A stretch of DNA of 64,000 nt. Origin: Cryoendolithus antarcticus (lineage: Eukaryota > Ascomycota > Dothideomycetes > Cladosporiales > Cladosporiaceae). Every line of letters begins with the position of its first letter. Position 1 is the first letter of the stretch. Under the pieces are notes generated by a model, which had not been told where the DNA came from, searched no databases, and was given only the letters and a program-made list of their open reading frames with translations. Position numbers and translations under genes: made by a program. Of the stretch, positions 22,827 to 33,449 are shown piece by piece. The stretch lies in NCBI GenBank assembly GCA_002077065.1, contig NAJO01000003.1, positions 1,054,001 through 1,118,000 of the forward strand, read 5' to 3'.

Positions 22827-25800
22827 CTACCCTCCCTTACGCTCACTGATATCACTCGGCATGCCTTCCCTAGGCGAACCTGCGTTGGCAGCAGACTTGC
22901 TCTTCTTATGCCCCTTTCGACTAGTGACAGGCTGCCACGGATTCTTGTCCTGAGCTGGCTCGTGTGGCTCATCGAGTGGCGTCGGCGGCGGAGGTGGTGC
23001 CATGGAGTTCGGAAGTGGCTTTCGCTTGTCGATAGTGGCCGTCGTAGGCGACTTTGCTTTGACGCCGTTCGTGATTGGCGATTTGGCGGTCGGAGCGCAG
23101 TTCTCGGTGCGCTGAGCATATCCTTTGCCATTGGTGAGCGGCACAATGGGCGAGATGCCATTAGTCCTTACTCGCGAAGGGGAGCTGTGCGGCTCGAATA
23201 ACCGCTGATGAGTCGGCGATGGTGTCCGAAGTTCAGCGACGGGTGACAACAGCGGCTGGGCGCTCACGGGCAGCAACTCAGGATACTGCTCATTGATGCC
23301 GTTGCTGTGATGTGCGGTACCGTTTGGAACCAGCTGCAGCTGAGGCGAAGTCCTGATTCGCGGGCTTGGCGCGACGTGTGGTGAGGCTAGAGGCTTCTCT
23401 GAGCCCGTGGACTCGGTTGCTGCTTCATCCATCACGCGCAGAGGCAGTGTCTGCGCACGCGGCTGCTCAGTCCTTGAGCCGGGCACAGGCGCATCACCGT
23501 TGACTAGCCCATTTGGTCGCTGAGCGGGTCGCGGAAGGACGGGAGGGTTCGATCCGTTGGCAATGATCGGTCCACCATCGCCCACAGGCGACCGAACAGG
23601 TGTCGATACAAGTACTGGAGCAGCTGATCCGAAGCTCAGCTGACTTCGCGCTGCGGCAGCGCCTTGCCCATTCGCGGCTCTCAGATCACCGGTAGTGGAG
23701 TAGCTTCGCAGATGGCTCAGCGGGCTGGGCGATCTCGAGCTATGTCGATCCTTCGGTGGTGGTGGCGGCATAAGATCGGGAGTCACCCTCCGTTGTTTCT
23801 GCGGTGGGTTTTGTAGTGCAGGCATATTAGGCACTTGCATATGGCCGACGTTTGCGTACTGCAAACCTAGCTGCGGCGACTGCCCGATGTAGAACCCTAC
23901 GTATTCCTTCGGCACAGCAGTCTCTGTAGTCGGCATCTGTGTAGCATGTCGCATTGTTGGCATATTTGCGAATTGCATGTGGCCATTCGGCATCGCTCCA
24001 AGCGGCTGCGCCATCCGCAAGTTCTGCAGGCCATTCGGCATCGTTGACAGATCGAACGGAGCAATTTGCAGGAAGCCTTGATTCGGGAAGGAGCGACCTG
24101 GCTGGCTCTGCGACCGGATGGAGCCATTACTCCCATCCGGTAAGGTAGCCCGGTGGATCTGTCGTCTCAAAGCCGGCATTGCCGCCGCCATCGATGGACT
24201 GGACGGGTTAGTGATAGTGCCCTCTCTCGACCGCTGTGCTTGCTGCTGTTGCATGGGTGAAGGGGGATGAAATCGCGGCGTGTAGGGGTAATTGATGAAG
24301 CCAGACTGCAGCGGCGCAGTCTGAGGAGCAGGCGCGACTTGTTGACCGTTCGGCAGACCTCCTGGCAGAAATTGTGGTCGTTGGTGCGGCGGATTAATGC
24401 CTGCCAGGTCTCCCGCTCGAGCTTGAGCATGTGCTTGAGCTTGCTGCGAGGCCTGCTGAGCAAGCAGCTGGTTGCGCAGAGCATCTTGCTGGGCTTGCAG
24501 ATATTGCCATTGCTGGAACAGCTGCTCGTGCAAGTTTGCGTTCTGCTTAGGGAAGTGGTCTGGCAAGCCATTCAACACGGGACTGTGAACAAAGCCACGT
24601 GGTGCATTGAACGAGGCTCCGCTAGAAGCACGCCTATTGCTTGCTCGCTGCGCCGAGTTGTTGCGTGGCCCGTTCTTCCTGCGTCCAGAACCGCCAGAAT
24701 CGTTAGATCTGCCCGATTGCGATGCACTCCTAGTAAGAACCGGCTTGGGCTTGTTCGAGGACGGTATGACGAAGTCGCTCTTCATGGATGTCTCCGGCGG
24801 AAACTCGTACTGCTGACAGACCTCATCCAGTGACTTGTTCTCTTTCAACAAGTCAAACGCTCGCCGGATCTCCAGATGGATGCCATGCCAGGAGTACTCA
24901 TCCGCAGAATTGCCCAGGTTCCTTCCGGTATTGAATGGCTCCTCAACGGCTAATCTACAGTGCGCCTCGGGCATGTGTTTGTCAGTCCATCCTTTCTCTT
25001 TCCTGGTGTAATCCCTTCCTTCTCGGACGGAAATGACATTCGGCGCAAAGTCAAATTCGTAGCCGTAATGCTTGAAGAAGTCGAAGAGTAGCGTTGCATA
25101 TGAGTCATCGTTGTAGTCGCCATAACCTTTCAACGCCTCAAGATCATCTGCAAACCTCGATGGCTGGCCGTTAACAGTAGATCGCACGATGTTAGGAATC
25201 TTCTGTAATGAAGGTAGTATCGGCGGACTTCGGCGCTGCAAGAAATTGATGATCATGCAAATCCAGGTGTACGAGCTAATCGTACCACCATATGCTGCGC
25301 GAGATGTTTAGCGCATGTCCTTCAGGTCGTCAGTAGCGACGTCCACGTACCGGCATCGTTGAGGATCCTCTGTTTTGTCCAATGCTTGACGACCTTGGCG
25401 AGTATTCGCACTCGCTGATCCATCTGGACGTACGTCTTGATCATGCGAGTGTTTTCCAACGCCAATGTGTTGTTGACGTTGATGTCGCAAGCCAGCTGCA
25501 ACTCCGGGTCCCAACATTTAACAATCGGTACCTTCGCCGCAGCTCTGCAAAGCACGCTCTTCATACCATCTGCAAACTGTCAGCCAATGCACCACGCACA
25601 AAATTTCCACCGAACCGTCGGAAGGTCAGACTCACGGCTGTCCAGCAGCATCGCTAGCGAGTGCATGCTCTCCAAGTCCTTAAGCGATGTAGTCACACAG
25701 ATATCAACGTCCGAGTCACTGCTGCTCAGTAGGTTGCCCGAACTCCCAAACACAGCCACTTGTATATTCCCGTCAGGCCACTCTTCTCGCATGATGCGAC

Positions 25801-26233
25801 CCAACTTCTGCACCAACTCCGCCCGCTGGCCTTCCTTTCTGTCTTGTAATCGGTCATACAGGGTGCGCATGTCGCCCTCCAGCTTCTTCTCTTGCTCCGG
25901 ATCCAGAGTCTTTTTCGGCGGTTCCCGTGGAGGGTCTAGCCTTTCCCTCGCCGCATCAATGTACGGCATCCGCCGCCTCGGCTTCTCCGAGCCAACCTCA
26001 TACTTGCACACCACAGGCAGCCTTTGCGGAGCAACATGCCGCCTTGCTTCGGACGCTACCGATTGCGGACTTTGGTTCGCCAAGCTTCGATGTGGCGAAG
26101 GGGATCTCGTAGTCCTGCGGAGATCGATGGGTAGTTGGTAGGGAGTGGAGGGAACGGATGTGGAATGTTGACTTTGCAGTTGCGGTCGGGGAGGATGTCG
26201 ATTTGCGAATTGATCGTGCTGAGAGGAGGCCAT
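22827..26233 (-). CDS. Cid1-type non-canonical poly(A)/uridylyl transferase
   Basis: Three exons, 25636-26233, 25351-25569 and 22827-25294; introns 25570-25635 (66 nt) and 25295-25350 (56 nt). Coding length is 3285 nt, 1094 aa. The nucleotidyltransferase motif GSSGNLLSSSDSDVDICVTT gives the GS and DxD metal-binding residues at about residues 162-180. The second exon carries AKVPIVKCWDPELQLACDINV and NTRMIKTY, typical of the palm and central domains. The PAP-associated domain follows, with YNDDSYATLLFDFFKHYG and the nucleotide-selectivity region. The joins give LLDSH/GMKSV and LNDAA/YGGTISSYTW, matching family order. The last ~600 residues are Gln/Pro/Ser-rich and disordered. Family members add A or U tails to RNAs; which base is preferred cannot be read with confidence. 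The start is the first ATG of the frame. Confidence 0.9.
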
Positions 26234-27190
26234 AGCCGAAGTCCCTTTGTTTCGCCCCTTGCCCGATATGTCACGCGCACTGCCTCACGTGGCAAACGAA
26301 TATTAAACAACTTCCCATCTGTGTGCAATCGCGACCCTCGACGTCGCCTGTGTGATCTCCTGAATGCAATCCGGGTGTGGCGGAGGTTCCTCGAGGGATG
26401 TGTGCGATATACGGCAAATGCGTAGATACAAGTGATTGTCCCAAGTGAAACTTCTCCCGCGTAAGGTTGATCGAGAAGAAGCTTGTTGCCGTCCGGCTCT
26501 AAAGGGGAACAGAACACAATATCGCGAGGTCGTGACAAGCGCGACGCTGGGTTCGAGATTGAGTGTCCCCCCTGCAATACTTAGAATGCCGGTCTACCGT
26601 CTGTCCGTGGGCTCAAAGAGTGATCGGAGTAGCGAATAATGCAATACGTGTCGGGTTCGGGCAGGGGATCGTGTGTATTGCTCAGCTGGGCGGGTGTTAT
26701 GGGAAGGGGAGCAATAATGTCTGAGTCTTAAGTTACTCTTACCCGTACGCAGCGCACGAGGTTAATCGTCCCCACACAGCGAGAGCGTGGAGGAGAGGTC
26801 TGTGCGGGACGCGGCTCCCTTTCTTAGCAGCATCAGGGACGACAGACTAAAGACATCTGAAGGGTTGGAGACTGGCATGATCGCCAGAATAGACCAAAGA
26901 ATATGGCTTACACTCAGCTAAATCGCGATGCGACAGCCACTGACGGATCGTGGCGGTGACCTGAAGGCAGATATGAAGGCTGACATAAGACCTTCAGCCT
27001 CCCCTGAAATACGCATTGACAACGATCTGTATCCAATGTTGCACAAGATGATCACAGTACAGCGCGAGGCATACAACAATCGGGCTATGACATCTTAGAG
27101 CCTCAGCTAGGCGAGAGAAGGCGCGTCGCGGCTATCTCTCCTCGGAAGGCATGTCGCCAGCACCTATCGAGCCCAGGTCTCAATCAACAT
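26234..27190. other. Intergenic, no gene recognised
   Basis: A 957-bp stretch between the transferase start and the isochorismatase stop. It should contain the transferase promoter. Only short, featureless frames are present. Confidence 0.5.
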
Positions 27191-27916
27191 CTACATCTTC
27201 CCTTTCAAGAGCGCCTGCAATCCCTCCTTCGTCCGTCCCGCCTCCTCCTTAACCAACTTTGCCATCTCCCTAAACTCCCCAATCCCCGCATCCCCCATGC
27301 ACTCATACAACCAACTCTCGCTCGTCGTTACCACCACCCCCTCAGCCCTCAATCTCGCCAACGCCACAGGGACCTCCTCAGCATTACAGCTACTAACCCC
27401 ATCAGCAAGTACATAAACCCTATGCCCCTCGCGCAACAGATCCAGCGCAGTCTGCGTAACGCAGATATGGCTTTCAATCCCCACGATCACAACTTCGCGC
27501 TTCTCAGAGCCTAGTGAGGCGAAGGCGGATTGGATTTCTGGGATCCACATGCTGAACTTGGACTTGTCTGCATGGGCTGATAGGTGAGGGTGAGAGTCTA
27601 CTTGGAGTTCGGGACATGTTGGCCCGAGTTTGGCCCGAAGCTGGGTCGTGGCGAAGACGGGGATCGACAGCATGCGGGCGGCGGTGAGGAGTTTTTGGGT
27701 TGTGGTTAGGACTTGGGGGAAGGCGTGGATGGCGGGGCGGAACTTTTCTTGGAGGTCGCAGATGCTGGGGAGCAGTCAGGAGGAGAAAGCTAGGGTGATT
27801 GCGTCCAGTGGTACGTACAAGATTGTGGGACTCTCTATGTGAAGATCAGCTTTAGTGGTCTGGGTGACGTTGGAATGCGGTATACACTTACTCATCCTTC
27901 TCGTGGGTGCCGGCAT
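27191..27916 (-). CDS. Isochorismatase-like cysteine hydrolase
   Basis: 204 aa in three exons: 27892-27916 (25 nt), 27819-27834 (16 nt) and 27191-27764 (574 nt); introns 27835-27891 (57 nt) and 27765-27818 (54 nt), both GT-AG. The 16-nt middle exon is needed to restore the family N-terminus: RRM/KSPTIF/ICDLQEKFRPAI. The candidate catalytic triad is Asp17 in CDLQEKF, Lys81 or Lys83 in ADKSKFSMW, and Cys115 in GIESHICVTQTAL. The closest group is the ISOC1/ISOC2 and YcaC-like hydrolases of unknown physiological substrate. The long third exon would appear as an N-terminally truncated protein starting at MLSIPV if the small exons were missed. The 27.2-27.4 kb part is C-rich on the plus strand, which is only codon bias. 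Fold is certain; substrate unknown. Confidence 0.85.
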
Positions 27917-28420
27917 GATAGCTTGATCTACCAACAGGTATGATGTGTAGATGTGCCACCGTGACAACAGGATCCTGAGTGCGATGAGCTACGTTGGTAT
28001 AGTAGCTCACCTTGACGACGATCACAAGACGCACTAGAGTCGCATGTAAAATCTCACACTCGTTCCTTGACTTCGCGGAAGAACCCAACACATTTGTTGC
28101 TCGTCGGAGAGAGGGAACGATTCAAAGCGCAATGACCCCACACCTCGGCAGCCACGACATGTGTGTGATGGAAATGACATGAAGCCAAGAAATCCCACCA
28201 AGACTCAATGGTGTGATATGTGATGCGTTCTGGCGGTCTGTGTAATACTACGGTCCGAAGTCTGCCCTCCACCCACTGTATAGTAGCTCTCTGTTTGATC
28301 TCCCAGAATCCTTCCAAATCAATTCCACCCGAAATCGAGAGCTCCAACAAATAGATAACATATTGTCACCCACCCTTCTCAGTTGCTCTTCGTGAATAGC
28401 AGCTTGGCGGAGATTCGAGC
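27917..28420. other. Intergenic, no gene recognised
   Basis: A 504-bp stretch with the isochorismatase promoter and the 3' region of the next gene. Nothing else was recognised. Confidence 0.5.
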
Positions 28421-29980
28421 TCATTGAACCACCTTGGTCTTTGCGCTCACCTCCCCAGCATCGCCCGTCGCACTGCCCTTCTTAGGTTTCGCAGCTGGCT
28501 TGATCACCCACGGTATTTGACCGAGTGCCTGCTTCACCGGCTGCGCCTCCTGATTTGCGCGGCCGTTGTGCTGCTGCGCGCGGCGATTGCGGCGGCGCCC
28601 GTCAGGCTTGTCAGCGTCCGTGGTCTTCGGAGCAGGGTTGGCGCCCTTGGCAGTTCGCGCAGCAGGAGTCTCGAGTAGAGCATCGGGTCCAGCGAACTCA
28701 TCGAACGCCACGCGCAGTACCTTCTGCTTCTCCTGTTGAGCGTGCTCCTTGAGCTTTTGGCGCTGCCTGTAGTTAGATGATTGCTTGATACTGGCGAATC
28801 TGTCCCAATACAGCAGACAATCCATGTCGTGATCGTAGCCCATAACGAAGTTCTCGATGGCCTCCGCAACGCCCTCCGGATAGGCACCTGCGCTGGCATG
28901 CTCGAAGTGAGCCGTGAGCATGCGAGTAATGATGGTGTCGTTCAAGGGCAAGCGGTAGCTGATGAATCTGAAATCATCGAGGCCGGTGGAAGTCGTGGTG
29001 ATCCGCTGGAGGATGTGCTTGCACAGCGCGTGCGGGAAGGGACAGACGTCGAAAGTTAGAGCCGCTGCGTAGACATCAACGAGCTTCTCCAGCTTGACGG
29101 TCTCCAGCGCAATGTCAGAAAATGACATCAACCGCTCGTCGTGGCGCGTGTCCTTGTTCGACTTCATCCAACGCAGCACGAAGCGGAATGAGGCTGGGGT
29201 AGGCTGCTCGTCGACGCCCTCGAGGAACAAACCCAGCAATTTCGGGCCAGCGAGCAGAAGAGTAATCGCGCTCAAAGCTTGGGCAGGCTGACTTAGCTTT
29301 TCTTCCGACTCCGTTACGGCGCCCTTCTTCGCACCTTCCACGAGATCACTGATGTCGTTCTGGCAGTCTTCGGCCATGTCAGCCCACGCTCGCGATGCTG
29401 GCGCCGAAGAGACAGCGTCAGTCTTTGCAGCGGGCTTCGTAATGTCCACTCCAATTTCCCGTGCGCACTTGATCGCAGCGCTCTGCAATTCCGGTGCAGG
29501 AGCGACTGTAGTGATTGCGGCCGGCTTCGGCCACTTCGCTTTCGCCACTCTGGAGAAGCGAGTGAGCAGCGTCAGCGGAATGGTGTCGATAAAAGTGTCG
29601 CCCTGCTTGATCTGCACTATCTCGGTGACGGGCTTAGGTCGGTATGGTGTAATCTTTCCAGTGTTCGGCTTCTTGCCATGCTGAGCAAAGGAAGACTTGG
29701 AGCCGATCACAGTGGGCTTGTCCTTCATCGTGATAGCTTTAGTATAGTATAGCGTGCGGGCGCTGTAAGGACCGTATGGACCGAGGAAGTATGTCTGTTG
29801 GTCGGTATAGTTGGGGAGCTGATGTCGGAAGGCGTCTATCGGATTGTCGATGGTACCTTCGATTGGCAACCCGAAGAGGGTGTCGAGCTCAAGTCTGTTT
29901 AGGCTTTCGGCTTGAGAAATGTTACCGAGCGACGAGTCGACGGTGGTGAATGTTGGTGATGATGGACCGTGCAAGCTCAT
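28421..29980 (-). CDS. Hypothetical protein, weakly BTB-like, 519 aa
   Basis: Single exon. The frame is open further upstream to 30205, but that part reads like translated leader, and MSLHGPSSPTFTTVDSS at 29980 is the likely start. The N-terminus is disordered. A segment near residues 130-160 (KQGDTFIDTIPLTLLTRFSRVAK) resembles the start of BTB/POZ-like domains, where a protein denotes stored values and prevents expression above a threshold. A helical region follows from about residue 210 to 420, with LWRWM-like FVLRWMKSNKD, LVDVYAAALTFDVCPFPHAL and RFISYRLPLNDTIITRMLTAHFEH. The C-terminus is Lys/Ala/Pro-rich and basic. I have seen this general pattern in Dothideomycete orphan proteins but cannot name the family. 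No signal peptide or membrane segment is visible. Function unknown; coding status is well supported by length and codon regularity. Confidence 0.75.
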   Translation of the reverse strand: MSLHGPSSPTFTTVDSSLGNISQAESLNRLELDTLFGLPIEGTIDNPIDAFRHQLPNYTDQQTYFLGPYGPYSARTLYYTKAITMKDKPTVIGSKSSFAQHGKKPNTGKITPYRPKPVTEIVQIKQGDTFIDTIPLTLLTRFSRVAKAKWPKPAAITTVAPAPELQSAAIKCAREIGVDITKPAAKTDAVSSAPASRAWADMAEDCQNDISDLVEGAKKGAVTESEEKLSQPAQALSAITLLLAGPKLLGLFLEGVDEQPTPASFRFVLRWMKSNKDTRHDERLMSFSDIALETVKLEKLVDVYAAALTFDVCPFPHALCKHILQRITTTSTGLDDFRFISYRLPLNDTIITRMLTAHFEHASAGAYPEGVAEAIENFVMGYDHDMDCLLYWDRFASIKQSSNYRQRQKLKEHAQQEKQKVLRVAFDEFAGPDALLETPAARTAKGANPAPKTTDADKPDGRRRNRRAQQHNGRANQEAQPVKQALGQIPWVIKPAAKPKKGSATGDAGEVSAKTKVVQ

Positions 29981-30440
29981 GCAAGCTTGATCGTCGATGG
30001 AGTCGATGATAGGGCTGGGTAGCCGAGATGTCGATAGATGGATCGGAGTCGAGCTTGCGAGGTGGTGGATGAGTGGAGCAAAGATCTGGTGGAATCGCAA
30101 AATTATTGAATATCCCAGCTGCCGTCGACGGTGGCAGTGAAGGTGCAAGCTCGTGATGTTGACTGCAACACATGCCACGGCATTGCATGTGATGTCGATC
30201 TTCACGACAAGGCTGAAGCGGCTACCAGAGGTATGCGCGCGCGTCCTTCTGCATTATGTGATAGCACGTCTTTTGCCACATGTCTAATCGTGTGTTCTGA
30301 AGAATGAGTCAGTGAGATATCAGTGAGTGAAGCTTCTCACAGGTCACGGACGCTCTTGCCAAAATCATTAAAGCATCTGAGTGCACCTTCTTTGTGTCTC
30401 GCATAGTCTTGCGCCCTGCTCAACAGCTCCCTAGTCTCCT
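29981..30440. other. Intergenic, no gene recognised
   Basis: A 460-bp stretch between the BTB-like orphan start and the Pex8 stop; the open frame of the orphan extends into it to 30205 without protein-like composition. Confidence 0.45.
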
Positions 30441-32568
30441 TCACAGCTTGCTGGAGATCTCTTCTTCAGGTAATGCGCCACTCATGTCTAGTGAGTGTTC
30501 AATGATCTCACCACGACCACACAGTACATGTTCACGCCCGCCGGCGCTGCTCCACCAGCCATGGCTTATCCGGCTCCTGTCGGGTTCCATGCCGCCTTCC
30601 ATAAGAACCGACCAAAGGTGCTCAACGCAATGATCGCGCATCTCTGAGCCATCGATCGTGTTGACCATGTCGGCTGTCGCAGGCAAACAGTAGTCGAGCA
30701 TATCGAGAGGGATATGCGCCAGGGTGTCAATCGCAGTCAACACCATAGCCGCTCGTTCTGACAGCGGGACAGCATCACTCGCTGATATCGACTGCGAGTC
30801 GTCGTGCATAGATGGCAGCACTTCATTAGTAGCATGCTCCACTCGGTCTTGGAGGAGATCAAACAGGACTGCAGGTAGCGTCGGATTCGTGGCGGCTACC
30901 AACGATGGTGGCGACGCGATACTGATCAGCGTCGTGAAAGCTAACCGAAATTGCCGCGGCGAGACGCTTCCAGGAAACATTCGAAGCAGCGCATCGATGT
31001 AGAAGGGCATGTGGCGACCAGCTAGACCTGCGTTGTGCGGGACGGAGAAAGCGGCCAGCATCGTGCTATGTGCGGCCTCGAAGCTTGGCAGTAAACGCTC
31101 TTCTCTGCCTGCAACGAGGTAGGGCTTACATGCGGCGACTAGTAGGTCTTCGGCGGCAGGCTCCGGTAGTGCGAGGGCTAGATGCTCGGCCGTATTGAGA
31201 TAGAACAAGTCAAGGTTGCGATCCAGAGGGGACTGTGGGATAGTGCCAAGCTGTGGAGATCTGACTGCCTGGACGAATCTTTGCGTCTGCATCGGGTAAT
31301 TTCCAAGGATGTCAAGTGCCGTGAGATACACGAAGGTATACTGAGTGAAGGCAGATGCACCAGCTCGAGCGGAGATGAAGTACAGATTCCGTAGAGCGGA
31401 TAGAGCCTTAAAAGCAGTATCAGGCGCTACTGCGTCGCTGGCTAGCGTTCCATCGCTTAGTAGTCGACCAAGTACAGAGCGGAAAACGATAACCACAGCA
31501 TACGATGCCGAGCGTAGAAGCTTCCACAAAGCCGGCGAGGTGATTTCTATCGTCTCGCGAGTCAGAACCGTTGACTCGTCGGATGCATCGACTCCTGAGA
31601 GCTTGGACTGCCGCCACTGTAATTGAAGTGTGCGCGTGAAGTCCAACAGATCATCGACAGCACTGCTCACAAGCCATGAGTCACGCACGTGTTCCACGGT
31701 ATGTCCGATCAGTCTTGCGAGCGGTCCCAAGCTGGCTCCAAGCGGGCTTGCTGACATACGCTGTATTTGCGCGAAAGAAGGCGAGCGATCGGGCCAGCTG
31801 AGAATGTTGTCTGGTGCACTGTGTACGTCAAGATCGATTGCGCCAAGGACGTAGCCGCTCCTGAGACCTTCGTCAGATCGCAAGGTAGACCACATAAGTG
31901 ACGGTAGAAGACGGTCATAGTCCAGTTGCGAACGCTCGAACTCACTGATAGCCGGAAAGCAGTGGTTCAGCACGAGAGTTACAGTCGTCTGACTCAGCCC
32001 GTCATCATCCGCGACGTCGACGAGTGCAGTGTTGACGAACTTCACGAAGGTCTCCTCGAGCAGTCGAGATGTGCTGCGGCTCAAGATGCGATCTTCAGCT
32101 TGCCCGAAGCCAAGCAGCAAACCTCCGATCACGAGCACATGCCGCCATGCAGGCGAGTGGTCGTCAGCTCCATTCAGCACCGCCTTGATCCACTCATCAC
32201 TGTGTAGCATGCGCTCTGGCTGGGGTAGTGTGAAGCTCGCTGATTTCGATCCATCGCTTGCTGCGACCTCGTGCTGTACCAGAGCGCGTGCGGCCGAGTG
32301 AAAGACGCTCATGCATCGCAATGAAGTCGTGAGTCCTTCCGGACGTGCCCATATCGCCGGCGCGGCCAGGAGCTGGCTTGTCAGTAACGTCACATTGAGT
32401 GGGTTGTTCAATGTAGTAAGTAAGGAGGCTGCAGTGCCGAGCAATCTGGGTCCGGTCAGTTCGAATTCCGTACAATCCAGCACACGTGACGCACCTCGGC
32501 GTGTCTTGCTGCACAGCGTATGTCTGCAGCGACCGCAGAAGCGTACCTAGCAGACGATCTGCTGGCAT
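30441..32568 (-). CDS. pex8: Peroxisomal biogenesis factor Pex8
   Basis: 692 aa in two exons, 32495-32568 and 30441-32445, with a 49-nt intron (GTGCGT donor, CAG acceptor). The join gives QDTPR/LLGTAASLLTTLNNPLNV, which matches the conserved fungal N-terminus; reading straight into the intron instead gives a false start (MLDCTEFE). The body is helical and HEAT-like, with the conserved block RQFRLAFTTLISI near residue 535-550. The protein ends in SKL, a canonical type 1 peroxisomal targeting signal, as expected for Pex8, an intraperoxisomal protein that links the docking complex to the RING complex during matrix protein import. It is divergent from the TMEM170-like gene with 353 bp between starts. 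The call rests on recognised fungal Pex8 sequence plus the terminal signal. Confidence 0.85.
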
Positions 32569-32921
32569 CGCGCTCAAGAATCGCGCTCTCGCAAGTCGTC
32601 GATGTCGAGACACACGCGTATCTCGACGTGAGGTTCAGACGAACCTCGGCTCAATGCCTGATGAGGCATAGCGCAGCCGGATATGTCTTGGCATCATCGC
32701 TGCGTACAGCCACGGAAACTTGGATGGTAAGGAGCAGCAGCTGCACAGGTTGGCTGTACAGTGTCCTCGTCAGCAAGTTCGAGTACGCCGACTTCCAGCA
32801 GATGTATCAGGACTTGTTCAGCTTGCACAAGCCGCGCGATGTAAATCTAAACCATCAGCTTGCTAGACGAGAACGACGAGGAACCCGCGAACATGAGGTA
32901 TGAAACGAGGGTGTATTCGTC
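32569..32921. promoter_or_regulatory. Divergent promoter between Pex8 and TMEM170-like gene
   Basis: A 353-bp region between two divergent start codons. Open frames run through it (for example from 32520) but show no family sequence. It is taken as a shared promoter; no specific sites were assigned. Confidence 0.4.
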
Positions 32922-33444
32922 ATGCGTCAAGGGACTGACGAAGCCAGCAACACATTCCTGAAGACCATCGTTGACAGCCGACCTCTGTCATACGAGCCAC
33001 CTCCATTCCCATCACTTTACTGGCCGTTCCCTGTCAGCGGGCTCCAGACACTGTACCTCTACGATGCCTACTCCATGTTTCGCTTCACTCTACTATGGAC
33101 GATCATTGATGTCATCGGCGTGCATCTGGTCGCTGCAGCGTACGCCATGATGGTGCAGTGGAAGAACTGGAAGTTCATCTGGATCACGCCGATAGTCTTC
33201 GGCATCGTGGGCGGCGTGGAGGCTTTGATTGCAGGGTCTGTCGTGGGTGGAGTGTAAGTGCTCAACTATATGCGATTGTAATGCTATCTGCACATTCTCC
33301 CTATATGCTGACAACCATCCCAGCATCGGGGGTGTCTACACCGCAGGCTACTTTCGCATGTCCACCTGGATCCCCTTCTCATGGGGCGTCATCAACGCAC
33401 TAGTGCTCATTCTATCCTCGTTTGCCATTCAAGGAGGCCTCTGA
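32922..33444 (+). CDS. TMEM170-like small membrane protein
   Basis: 150 aa in two exons, 32922-33253 and 33324-33444; intron 33254-33323 (70 nt, GTAAGT donor, CAG acceptor). The soluble N-terminus (about 45 residues) ends in a Tyr/Pro-rich segment YWPFPVSGLQTLYLYDA. Three transmembrane segments follow: FRFTLLWTIIDVIGVHLVAAAYAMM, FIWITPIVFGIVGGVEALIAGSVVGGV continuing over the splice junction into IGGVYTAGYFRMSTW, and SWGVINALVLILSSFAI. Fungal TMEM170 members are of this size and topology; the animal protein affects ER sheet and nuclear envelope shape. The glycine-rich second helix is typical. Its stop is 5 bp from the stop of the convergent next gene. Confidence 0.8.
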
Positions 33445-33449
33445 ATCCT

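Noticed and set aside
29981..30205. N-terminal extension of the BTB-like orphan
   Set aside because: Composition is His/Leu/Ser-rich and unlike a protein N-terminus or signal peptide; the Met at 29980 starts the protein-like sequence.
32520..32903. 127-codon plus-strand frame between Pex8 and the TMEM170-like gene
   Set aside because: Starts inside the antisense of the Pex8 first exon and has no family features; the region is better read as a shared promoter.
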